Of a stretch of DNA of 5,141 bases, positions 1 through 5,127 are shown piece after piece. Position 1 is the first letter of the stretch. Each line of letters opens with the position of its first letter. Made by a program: the position numbers and the translations under genes. The notes below the pieces were generated by a model. That model made no database searches. It saw only the letters and a program-made list of their open reading frames with translations, and was not told the DNA's origin. Source of the DNA: Chloroflexota bacterium. Its GTDB lineage: Bacteria > Chloroflexota > Dehalococcoidia > JACQUE01. Location of the stretch: assembly GCA_016210425.1 (NCBI GenBank), contig JACQUE010000080.1:1-5141 (forward strand). Reading direction: 5' to 3'.

Positions 1-159
1 CGCAAGACGATCTGGGCGCACGACGCGAGCGAGGGAGTAGGTCCGGAGAAGGCCTTCGGGGTGAAGCTGCAGGCGGACCAGGGCATCGTTGCGCAGGAGG
101 CGCTCATCGACCCAGGTGGGGGCCTGGCGCACGGCACCATAGGTTCACCGGAACCATAG
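1..159 (+). CDS. C-terminal fragment of a probable extracellular repeat protein
   Basis: Frame 1 is open from the first base and ends at TAG (157-159), giving 52 residues of a protein whose start lies to the left. The residues include WAHDASEGVGPEKAFGVKL, then ADQGIVAQEALID, and end GTIGSPEP. The order 'vGpekafgvkl-aDqgIVAqea-GG-hgtiG' resembles the repeated beta-rich segments of large secreted Chloroflexota proteins (DUF5719-like), in which a phrase like 'vrV.AD.pIVAERpMYF' recurs near the C-terminus. That match is from memory of the family and is an inference. Most codons end in G or C (41 of 52 by hand count), which supports real coding. No catalytic residues can be named. The protein probably acts outside the cell or on its surface. 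It could instead be an unrelated hypothetical protein. Confidence 0.62.
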   Translation, partial: RKTIWAHDASEGVGPEKAFGVKLQADQGIVAQEALIDPGGGLAHGTIGSPEP

Positions 160-183
160 GCTAGGCACGGGCAGAGCCCTAGC
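160..183 (+). terminator. Weak stem-loop just after the left-edge gene
   Basis: GCTAGG (160-165) and CCTAGC (178-183) form a 6-bp perfect stem around a 12-base loop, starting one base after the stop codon at 157-159. No T-run follows (the next bases are TTGCCATAGG), so this is not a classical Rho-independent terminator. It may only be an mRNA 3'-end structure. Confidence 0.25.
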
Positions 184-230
184 TTGCCATAGGCGCCGGC
201 CGTTGTGCGGGCATAATTGCGCAGGTGGGG

Positions 231-260
231 TCGTCAAGAGGAACGCGGAAGAGGTAAGAT
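231..260 (+). promoter_or_regulatory. Weak candidate promoter for the DUF2079 gene
   Basis: TCGTCA (231-236) and TAAGAT (255-260) are separated by 18 bases. Each matches the sigma70 consensus at 4 of 6 positions. It is the best pair I could find in the 231-base gap before the membrane-protein gene, but a match this weak can arise by chance. Confidence 0.2.
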
Positions 261-390
261 AGCAAGTTACGCGGTTGGGAGCACTTGTGTGATCCGAGGA
301 AGGAGATTCGAGGTCATTCCCTGTTCTTCCCGCAGCTTCTTCGCCTAAACGCTCTCGTAGAAGAACCCTAGGTAAGGCGGTCCGGCAGAG

Positions 391-2421
391 ATGATGTCGA
401 TAACCTCGATCCGTGCCCGGCATGGCTGGCCAGCCATCAGTGCTGCGGTCGCACTCTGGGCGGCTATCGTCTGTTACATTGTTGTCTTTTCGGCCCTCTC
501 GATAGCCCGTCACGATTCCCTCAACACGCGAGCGTTCGATGTCGGCATATTCGACCAGGTAATCTGGAACACGTCCCGCGGCAGGTTGTTTCAGAACACG
601 GTTATGCAGTTCGCCCCGAACTTCCTGGGTAATCACTTCTCCCCAATCCTGCTCCTTCTGGCGCCCATCTATTGGGTATATGCAGATGTCCGCGCCCTGC
701 TAGTCGTTCAGACCCTGGCGTTAGGACTGGGGGCTCTCCCCATCTACCAGGTGGCCCGTCAACAACTAGGTAGTCGCAGACTAGCGCTGGCTTTTGCAGG
801 GGGCTATCTCGCCAACCCTGCCCTCCAGTACGCTAACCTGTGGGAATTCCACGAAACGGCTCTGGCAGTCCCGTTCCTTGCATTCGCCGTCAAGTTCCTG
901 GTGTCGCAAAAGCACAAGCTTTTTTTGGCTTTTTTGCTTCTCGCTTTGCTCTCTAACGAAAGCATGTCCTTGGTTGCAATCGGAATGGGCTTGTACCTGG
1001 TAACTGCCCAAAGACAGAGGGGCCTCGGCATCGCCGTCTGTCTCGGGGGCATGCTATGGGCGTATGTGGTCGGGTTCCTGATCGTGCCCTACTTTTCCAC
1101 GGCCCATACCAACATTTTCCTAGGCCGATTCTCCTATCTGGGCGATAGTTGGCAGGAGGCCATTCGCACCTTCTTTATCGCCCCCCATCGCGTCATAGCT
1201 GAGCTAATTAGCTGGACGAAACTGAAGTACGTCTTGAAACTGCTGGCACCGTTTGGCTTCATGCCAACAATTGCACCTCAGGCTTTGCTAGTTCCCTTTC
1301 CATTTCTTGCCAGCCTGCTGATCAGCGATTATCCACCACACTTCGACATTGTGTACCACTACTCTGTTCCGATGATACCGCTCCTCTCGCTGGCAGCTAT
1401 TGCTGGAGTGGCCAAGATAATCCAGGGGCAAGAAGCTCTGGGAAAGCGCCTCGTTTACGCACTTGCGGCCTTTGTCGTTTTGTCCGGTTTCGTCACATCC
1501 TATCTCTACGGGCCCAGCCCGTTGAGCAGAAACTATGAGTCTGAGCAATTCAGGAGGACAAGTCATTCAACCCTCCTGGGGAAGTTTCTGGCGGCCATTC
1601 CCTCAGACGCCTCAGTAAGCGCTCAGGAGAATCTGGTGCCCCATCTTTCCCAGCGCAAGCGTGTCTACAGGTTTCCGATGTTGGGTGGGGCTGACTACGT
1701 CTTTCTAGATTGGGGGGGTCCTAACGAGTACAGACAACAGCGCTACGATGGCTACAGGCTAGGGCGATACGAGGACGAACTTGAGGCGCAAGAGTTGGTG
1801 CGCAATCCCTTATATGAGAGCATCATGGAAGAGGATGGGTATCGTTTATTCCGTCGAAAGAGCTCGATGGCCATGCAGCACGAAATAGGGACGGACTTTG
1901 AGGCTGCTTTGACCTTACTTGGCTACGATCTCCAGAATATTGTTGTTGGGGACGGCGAAACCCTAGAAGTAGGGTTGTACTGGCAGCGGCCGGAAGACTT
2001 GCCCAAATGGCGTAGGGACACCAGGTTGTCCACTTCCCTCGCACTAGTTGATGACAAGGGTGGTGTTGCTGCCCAGGTGCAGAGGTCGCCCGGTTTTGAG
2101 GGCAGCCGGACCGACTGGTGGCTGCCAGGCGAGGTCGTCTATCAACTGTATAGCATTACTGTCCCGCTGGGTACTCCGCCAGGAGGCTACCGGCTTGCAG
2201 TAGGGGTGTATGAACGCGCTTATGACTGCGATCCTGCCCTTCCCGTGACTACAAGCAGGCGATGCAGCCGGGCGCTAGACGGTGCAGCCGCAGTGGTGCG
2301 CACGCTCTCGCCGCTCGCTGGCGACAATGAGTTGGGTGGCTCATTCACCATCGGCGCGGTTTCGGTAAGCGTGGCAGCGTACCCTGGTCAAAAGGAGCTT
2401 TTGTCCCGGGTCGAGCCGTGA
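391..2421 (+). CDS. DUF2079 family polytopic membrane protein with C-terminal beta-rich domain
   Basis: This 676-residue integral membrane protein belongs to the DUF2079 family, which is related to GT-C glycosyltransferases such as ArnT and PMT; its substrate is unknown. A first membrane helix (about 17-38) is followed by the acidic motif FDVGIFDQ (49-56), then LGNHFSPILLLLAP (79-92). In GT-C enzymes acidic residues in this first outer loop are catalytic or metal-binding. Further hydrophobic segments lie at about 100-120, 130-170, 176-205, 211-233, 283-310, 324-341 and 353-374. A soluble part follows with AQENLVPHLS (411-420) and VYRFP (425-429), typical of the family. Residues about 503-610 form a second domain (LLGYDL, LEVGLYWQRP, WWLPGEVV, PPGGYRLAVGVYE) like the beta-sandwich tail of many Chloroflexota membrane glycosyltransferases. 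ATG at 391 is preceded by AAGGCGG (374-380), slightly far at 10 bases; ATG at 394 is also possible. It probably handles lipid-linked sugars for surface polymers (inference). Confidence 0.92.
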   Translation: MMSITSIRARHGWPAISAAVALWAAIVCYIVVFSALSIARHDSLNTRAFDVGIFDQVIWNTSRGRLFQNTVMQFAPNFLGNHFSPILLLLAPIYWVYADVRALLVVQTLALGLGALPIYQVARQQLGSRRLALAFAGGYLANPALQYANLWEFHETALAVPFLAFAVKFLVSQKHKLFLAFLLLALLSNESMSLVAIGMGLYLVTAQRQRGLGIAVCLGGMLWAYVVGFLIVPYFSTAHTNIFLGRFSYLGDSWQEAIRTFFIAPHRVIAELISWTKLKYVLKLLAPFGFMPTIAPQALLVPFPFLASLLISDYPPHFDIVYHYSVPMIPLLSLAAIAGVAKIIQGQEALGKRLVYALAAFVVLSGFVTSYLYGPSPLSRNYESEQFRRTSHSTLLGKFLAAIPSDASVSAQENLVPHLSQRKRVYRFPMLGGADYVFLDWGGPNEYRQQRYDGYRLGRYEDELEAQELVRNPLYESIMEEDGYRLFRRKSSMAMQHEIGTDFEAALTLLGYDLQNIVVGDGETLEVGLYWQRPEDLPKWRRDTRLSTSLALVDDKGGVAAQVQRSPGFEGSRTDWWLPGEVVYQLYSITVPLGTPPGGYRLAVGVYERAYDCDPALPVTTSRRCSRALDGAAAVVRTLSPLAGDNELGGSFTIGAVSVSVAAYPGQKELLSRVEP

Positions 2422-2430
2422 ACCGGCTCG
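2412..2430 (+). terminator. Perfect GC-rich hairpin spanning the DUF2079 stop codon
   Basis: CGAGCCG (2412-2418) and CGGCTCG (2424-2430) form a perfect 7-bp stem, and the 5-base loop TGAAC contains the TGA stop codon of the DUF2079 gene. The following bases are CAGACAAAG, so there is no T-run. It may slow polymerase or protect the mRNA 3' end, but it is not a classical intrinsic terminator. Confidence 0.4.
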
Positions 2431-2633
2431 CAGACAAAGCCTAACCTTTGCCTCCATGTTCATCCTGATGTGACCGCGAAATGGGTTTGGGTCCTTTAGA
2501 CAGCAGGTAATGAGGCCAGCCGAAGACCCCCCCGCTACGATTAGGCCGCCCATCACGGCCCCCAGCCCTGCTTCAGCTATGGCGAGAAACCGGTGGCTTC
2601 TTGAGCGGCTTTGAGCCCTCTCCCACAGAGACC
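2431..2633. other. Non-coding gap with no recognised gene
   Basis: This is most of the roughly 330-base interval between the DUF2079 stop and the LysM/3D start. I see no plus-strand frame with a plausible ribosome binding site and no RNA family I recognise. It contains a C-run (2527-2533) and a 6-base direct repeat TTGAGC at 2601 and 2611. A minus-strand open frame crosses it but lacks a Shine-Dalgarno sequence and overlaps the end of the DUF2079 gene. I treat the stretch as spacer. Confidence 0.4.
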
Positions 2634-2661
2634 TTGACAAACCGCTGTCATCGGCTATCAT
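2634..2661 (+). promoter_or_regulatory. Sigma70-type promoter for the LysM/3D gene
   Basis: A perfect -35 box TTGACA (2634-2639) and a -10 box TATCAT (2656-2661, 5 of 6 consensus) are separated by 16 bases, with AT-rich sequence following. Transcription would begin near 2668 and leave a leader of about 84 bases before ATG 2752. It is the best promoter match in the window. Confidence 0.7.
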
Positions 2662-2740
2662 TAGTGCAAATAATTATCAAGCCCTGCATAGCTCGTGTCT
2701 GCGCAGGGCAAATGGCCGAATCCCCCCAAGACATCGCGGC

Positions 2741-2746
2741 GAGGTG
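2741..2746 (+). promoter_or_regulatory. Shine-Dalgarno site that fixes the LysM/3D start
   Basis: GAGGTG lies 5 bases before ATG 2752. An in-frame GTG at 2695 would extend the protein by 19 residues, but it has no such site and would put a polar, proline-containing stretch before the signal peptide. The ATG is therefore the better start. Confidence 0.75.
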
Positions 2747-2751
2747 CTGTT

Positions 2752-3738
2752 ATGCTTTTGCGTGTCCTGGGGGTGCTCTTGTTTGTAGGGTTGCTGGCCG
2801 TCTCCCGTCCATCTTCTGCTGGCGCTAGTGATCCAGACACCTATGTGGTCCAGCGCGGAGATACAATCTACCAGATCGCGCGACGCTTGGACGTCTCCCC
2901 AAGTGCTCTTATCCAACTGAACCAACTCGCAGACCCGTGGCTTATCTTCCCAGGCCAGGTCCTCCGCATTCCCTCGCAGAAAGGAGGCGCACCCCCTCCT
3001 GTCTCGCCGCCGCAGCCACCCCTCCCAGTCCCCACAGACGGCTCGTGGATCACGGAGCGCTTCAAGGTGACGGCCTATTGTAAGGTGGGCAACATGAGCG
3101 GTGGCAAATTCGTCTACGAGGGAGCAGCAGCGGCGGATGCCAGCCTCTTTCCGCTTGGCACTCGGGTGGAGGTGGAGGGGGCCGGGGAGTTCACCATTGA
3201 GGACCGCTTTGGTTGGGACGCCCGCGAGTACCGGCTGGACATCTGGAAGAGCGACTGCGCTGCTGCACGAATCTGGGGCCTCCAGTTCCGGCGACTCCGG
3301 GTCCTGAGCCTGGGCAGTGGGGCCCCCAACACGATCCCCGGAGCCGCCGCTGAGGCGGAGGCGCTGCGGTTTATCGCCAGCAGGCGCCCCGATGTCATCG
3401 CCTTCTATCGCAGCAACGGCTGGCCCGTCGACGATACCTCAGCTATGGTGCAGAACTGGCTGGGAATGACGCACGAAAGCGCGGTCATCCAGGCGGGACG
3501 GAATGCCCTGGCTATCGCCCAGTCGATGGGTATGGGGCTGGATGAGGGGCTTGCCCTCGATTACATCGCGAGCCGCCGCCCGGACATCCTGGCCTTCTAC
3601 ACACGCAACGGATGGCCTGTGAACAATGTGCGGGCCATTATCGTGGACTGGCTCGCGATGACCAATGAGCCGATGATGCAGCTTGTGGGGCGCCGCGCCA
3701 CGGCGGTGGCGCTGACGCTGGGCTGGGGCGGCCGGTAG
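2752..3738 (+). CDS. Secreted LysM and 3D domain protein with C-terminal tandem repeats
   Basis: This is a 328-residue exported cell-wall protein. A signal peptide (1-25, hydrophobic core LLRVLGVLLFVGLLAV, likely cleaved around SAGA) leads to one LysM domain (31-74: YVVQRGDTIYQIARRLDVS through FPGQVLRIP), which binds N-acetylglucosamine-containing polymers such as peptidoglycan. A proline-rich linker (about 80-95) follows. Residues 104-185 match the 3D domain, a double-psi beta-barrel fold shared with MltA-type lytic transglycosylases and RpfB/YabE-like proteins. Its three signature aspartates are visible: D129 in AAADAS, D151 in IEDRFG and D163 in RLDIW. The usual DTGG is changed to DRFG. 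Cysteines 110 and 169 could form a disulfide outside the cell. Residues 208-262 and 272-326 are two copies of an unrecognised repeat. A peptidoglycan-cleaving or remodelling role is likely but inferred. The gene has its own promoter and converges with the tRNA unit; no clear terminator was found for it. Confidence 0.92.
   Translation: MLLRVLGVLLFVGLLAVSRPSSAGASDPDTYVVQRGDTIYQIARRLDVSPSALIQLNQLADPWLIFPGQVLRIPSQKGGAPPPVSPPQPPLPVPTDGSWITERFKVTAYCKVGNMSGGKFVYEGAAAADASLFPLGTRVEVEGAGEFTIEDRFGWDAREYRLDIWKSDCAAARIWGLQFRRLRVLSLGSGAPNTIPGAAAEAEALRFIASRRPDVIAFYRSNGWPVDDTSAMVQNWLGMTHESAVIQAGRNALAIAQSMGMGLDEGLALDYIASRRPDILAFYTRNGWPVNNVRAIIVDWLAMTNEPMMQLVGRRATAVALTLGWGGR
3373..3537 (+). repeat. Repeat copy 1 in the LysM/3D protein
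   Basis: This encodes residues 208-262, beginning IASRRPDVIAFYRSNGWPV. By hand count it matches copy 2 at 28 of 55 residues without gaps, and the two copies are offset by 64 residues. Its mix of hydrophobic and polar residues suggests a small helical unit. I do not recognise the domain. Confidence 0.85.
3565..3729 (+). repeat. Repeat copy 2 in the LysM/3D protein
   Basis: This encodes residues 272-326, beginning IASRRPDILAFYTRNGWPV and ending almost at the C-terminus. The invariant core in both copies is IASRRPD, AFY, NGWPV, WL, MT and GR. The DNA copies differ at many third positions, so the duplication is old and kept at protein level rather than recent. Confidence 0.85.
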
Positions 3739-3790
3739 CCCTGGCAGGTACTTGAGAGAACTTCTTGGAGATTCTTTTTGGCGTGCCTGC

Positions 3791-3821
3791 GAAAAGGCAA
3801 CGGTTCGATGTTACCGCTGCC
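3791..3821 (-). terminator. Rho-independent terminator of the tRNA unit
   Basis: Read on the minus strand, GGCAGCGGT (3821-3813) pairs with ACCGTTGCC (3804-3796) in a 9-bp stem with one G-U pair and an 8-base loop. TTTT (3795-3792) follows immediately. It lies 28 bases past the CCA end of tRNA-Arg, as expected for the end of the minus-strand transcript. On the plus strand no T-run follows the stem, so it does not look bidirectional. Confidence 0.8.
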
Positions 3822-3849
3822 TTGCAGGCGGAGCCTGAAATCAGCCTTG

Positions 3850-3925
3850 TGGCGCGCCTGGAGGGATTCGAACCCCCGACCCTCGGTTCCGAAGACCGAT
3901 GCTCTATCCACTGAGCTACAGGCGC
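3850..3925 (-). tRNA. tRNA-Arg (anticodon TCG)
   Basis: The minus strand reads as a complete 76-base cloverleaf. The acceptor GCGCCTG pairs with CAGGCGC. The D stem is GCTC/GAGC, and the anticodon stem TCGGT/ACCGA encloses the loop CTTCGGA with anticodon TCG, which reads CGA and probably other CGN arginine codons. The T arm is GGGGG-TTCGAAT-CCCTC, the discriminator base is G, and the 3' CCA is encoded (3852-3850). It is the second gene of a His-Arg tRNA pair and is followed by the terminator at 3821-3791. Confidence 0.97.
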
Positions 3926-3936
3926 TCGAAGATGAA

Positions 3937-3959
3937 TATCGCCCCCAAGTGGGGCGATA
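3937..3959 (-). other. Perfect 9-bp hairpin between tRNA-His and tRNA-Arg
   Basis: TATCGCCCC (3937-3945) and GGGGCGATA (3951-3959) are perfect inverted copies around a 5-base loop. They occupy half of the 47-base spacer between the two tRNAs. On the minus strand the stem is followed by TTCATCTTCG, which is only mildly T-rich, so it could be a weak attenuator or an RNase III/RNase E processing signal for the two-tRNA precursor. The structure is seen directly; the function is inferred. Confidence 0.6.
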
Positions 3960-3972
3960 CTATTTCAGAGGA

Positions 3973-4049
3973 TGGGGTGGGCGAAGGGATTTGAACCCTC
4001 GATCTCCAGGGCCACAACCTGGCGCCTTAACCGCTCGGCTACGCCCACC
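3973..4049 (-). tRNA. tRNA-His (anticodon GTG)
   Basis: The minus strand gives a full cloverleaf. G at -1 (4049) pairs with discriminator C73 (3976), the identity mark of histidine tRNA. The acceptor GTGGGCG pairs with CGCCCAC. The D arm is GCC/GGC, and the anticodon stem CCAGG/CCTGG encloses the loop TTGTGGC with anticodon GTG. The T arm is GAGGG-TTCAAAT-CCCTT, and CCA is encoded (3975-3973). The gene begins 15 bases after the stop of the ABM-like gene and has no evident promoter of its own. Confidence 0.97.
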
Positions 4050-4064
4050 GTGTATAAGAGGACC

Positions 4065-4373
4065 TTATGGCATAGAGCTAATCAGCGCGTGGAGGCCGCT
4101 ATTGACCGCAGAAGGGTGACCGATGTCGTCGGCGACCATCTGGGACATGAGAGCGAGGACGGACTCGCTGTTGGCGGCCGCGTTCGCCGATTCCTCGTCT
4201 TCCCAGACGGTGATGGTTGCCACCTCCTGGGGCATTCGGGGCGCTTGGATGTGCAGCCGCGAAACGAACCCTTTGTGCTGGGAGAGCAGATCGCCGAGCT
4301 TCTCCACCATGGCGCTGCCCTGCTTCTCCCTGCCTGGGTGGATCAGCCAGCCTGTGATCCTTACCATTCTCAT
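4065..4373 (-). CDS. Small ABM-type (dimeric alpha/beta barrel) protein
   Basis: This 102-residue soluble protein has the length and pattern of antibiotic biosynthesis monooxygenase (ABM) family proteins, which form ferredoxin-like dimers. The pattern is a first strand VRITGWLIHPGRE (4-16), a helix with VEKLGDLLSQHKGFVSRLHI (23-42) carrying the family's 'GFvs' turn, a strand EVATITVWEDEESANAAANS (50-69) carrying the typical 'tvWeseEaa' signature, and a last amphipathic helix. Family members include quinol monooxygenases, haem-degrading enzymes and many of unknown substrate; no active-site residue decides between them here. ATG 4373 is preceded by the perfect Shine-Dalgarno AAGGAGGT (4386-4379) at 5 bases, which settles the start, although a second ATG follows two codons later. 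The gene has its own promoter (4457-4429) and ends 15 bases before tRNA-His. It may share a transcript with both tRNAs. Confidence 0.85.
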   Translation of the reverse strand: MRMVRITGWLIHPGREKQGSAMVEKLGDLLSQHKGFVSRLHIQAPRMPQEVATITVWEDEESANAAANSESVLALMSQMVADDIGHPSAVNSGLHALISSMP

Positions 4374-4378
4374 TGTGG

Positions 4379-4386
4379 ACCTCCTT
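4379..4386 (-). promoter_or_regulatory. Consensus Shine-Dalgarno site of the ABM-like gene
   Basis: The minus strand reads AAGGAGGT, a full match to the anti-Shine-Dalgarno complement, 5 bases before ATG 4373. This supports the ABM-like frame as a real, well-translated gene and decides its start. Confidence 0.85.
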
Positions 4387-4428
4387 GCGGTCGGTCTCGC
4401 ATAGCTGTCCGCTGATATAGTGAAAGTG

Positions 4429-4457
4429 ATTCTATAATAACTCGGGTCTGTTGTCGA
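4429..4457 (-). promoter_or_regulatory. Sigma70-type promoter of the ABM-like gene
   Basis: On the minus strand TCGACA (4457-4452, 5 of 6 to TTGACA) and TAGAAT (4434-4429, 5 of 6 to TATAAT) are spaced by exactly 17 bases. It sits in the 97-base gap after the Nudix stop codon. Transcription would begin near 4422, about 48 bases before ATG 4373. It may also drive the two tRNA genes downstream. Confidence 0.65.
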
Positions 4458-4470
4458 GACTCCTGATCGG

Positions 4471-4968
4471 TCACAATATACCGGTTGTCCGTGTCCCCAA
4501 CAAGGCCCAGTCCTTTAGCACCCGCTGGTCATGGTCAAAAGCCATCGGCGGGAGGGCATTCGGCGGGAAGAAGCCCACCTCAGACACCTCGGGCCCTGGC
4601 TCAGCCTTGCCTCCGGCAATTGTTCCGGTGTAGACGATGAATACTACAGGGCTGGCCTCCTCCGAGTATACTCCGAGTAGATGGCCCAGTCGGAGGTCCA
4701 GGTTCGTCTCCTCTCGCACCTCGCGACGGAGCGCGTCCTCCACGCGCTCTCCCTCGTCCACATAGCCGGCCGGGTAGCTCCAGAGGCCCCTCTGTGGGTC
4801 CACGTTGCGCCGCACCAACAGGATCTTGCCGTCCTCCACTGCCACTACGCCAACCGCAACCTTAGGATTGTGGAAGAAGATATAGCCACATTTTGTGCAG
4901 ACAGGGCGCACTCGCCCATGGGCGAACCGCCTCTGAAGCTCATTAGCGCATTGCGGACAGTATCTCAC
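4471..4968 (-). CDS. Zinc-ribbon Nudix hydrolase
   Basis: This is a 165-residue cytosolic hydrolase that cleaves a nucleoside diphosphate linked to another group, such as ADP-ribose, NADH or a related pyrophosphate; the exact substrate cannot be read from sequence. An N-terminal zinc ribbon (C4-x2-C7 and C24-x2-C27) precedes the Nudix fold. The Nudix box is almost complete: G68-x5-E74-x7-R82-E83-V84-x-E86-E87-x-N89-L90, with the four metal-site acidic residues present and the usual last glycine replaced by N89. It is shorter than NudC (about 257 residues in E. coli), and I do not see the NudC SQPWPFPxS signature, so I do not call it NudC. GTG 4968 gives MRYCPQC, where this family normally starts. 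TTG 4989 would add seven residues, and neither start has a strong Shine-Dalgarno. It lies upstream of the ABM-like gene on the same strand, but that gene has its own promoter. Confidence 0.92.
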   Translation of the reverse strand: MRYCPQCANELQRRFAHGRVRPVCTKCGYIFFHNPKVAVGVVAVEDGKILLVRRNVDPQRGLWSYPAGYVDEGERVEDALRREVREETNLDLRLGHLLGVYSEEASPVVFIVYTGTIAGGKAEPGPEVSEVGFFPPNALPPMAFDHDQRVLKDWALLGTRTTGIL

Positions 4969-5076
4969 GATTATCTCACATCGTACCAATCTTACCAGAA
5001 TGTCCTTTGTATAAGATAGATGTCGCCTGGGGTTGGTAGCGTAACGTTAAGTGTGTAAATTTATGGAGCGATAAAA

Positions 5077-5127
5077 GGGGCGTATCCTTCCAGGTGAAAG
5101 CAAACATCCGGAAAGGAGGCACGCCCC
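5077..5127 (+). promoter_or_regulatory. Hairpin that sequesters the ribosome binding site of the right-edge gene
   Basis: GGGGCGT (5077-5083) pairs perfectly with ACGCCCC (5121-5127), which ends directly before ATG 5128. Inside, TCCTT (5085-5089) pairs with AAGGA (5113-5117), and CC (5090-5091) can pair with GG (5110-5111) around one bulged A. The Shine-Dalgarno AAGGAGG (5113-5119) is thus mostly base-paired when the whole leader is transcribed. Such masking is known for transposase mRNAs of IS10 and IS50, where it blocks translation from outside read-through transcripts. That role is inferred here. Confidence 0.6.

Noticed and set aside
145..636. Minus-strand open frame of 163 codons over the left gap
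   Set aside because: It runs antisense to the left-edge gene and the DUF2079 start, has no recognisable family pattern, and its composition is that of a shadow frame.
2341..2661. Minus-strand open frame of 106 codons with one hydrophobic stretch (AIAEAGLGAVMGGLIVAGG)
   Set aside because: It has no Shine-Dalgarno sequence before its ATG, overlaps the end of the DUF2079 gene and covers the plus-strand promoter at 2634-2661; its arginine- and serine-rich composition looks like antisense reading.
2695..2751. GTG 2695 as the start of the LysM/3D gene
   Set aside because: ATG 2752 has GAGGTG five bases upstream and places the signal peptide at the N-terminus; the GTG has neither advantage.
3739..3780. 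Terminator for the LysM/3D gene using the T5 run at 3775-3779
   Set aside because: Only a stem of about four base pairs can be drawn before the T-run, too weak to call.
4050..4055. TTATAC-like -10 box directly before tRNA-His on the minus strand
   Set aside because: It lies 0-1 bases from the tRNA 5' end, so transcription would start inside the tRNA, and no good -35 box accompanies it.
3972..4415. Plus-strand open frames across the tRNA and ABM-like genes
   Set aside because: They read through two complete tRNAs in antisense and through the ABM-like gene, which has a perfect ribosome binding site and a family pattern on the minus strand.
5009..5041. Promoter for the Nudix gene (TTATAC at 5014-5009, or TATCTT at 5018-5013, minus strand)
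   Set aside because: The -10-like boxes are plausible, but no -35 box of more than about three matches sits at the right distance.
5047..5075. Promoter for the right-edge gene (TTAAGT, 17 bases, GATAAA)
   Set aside because: The boxes match consensus at only 3 and 4 of 6 positions, no better than chance in AT-rich sequence.
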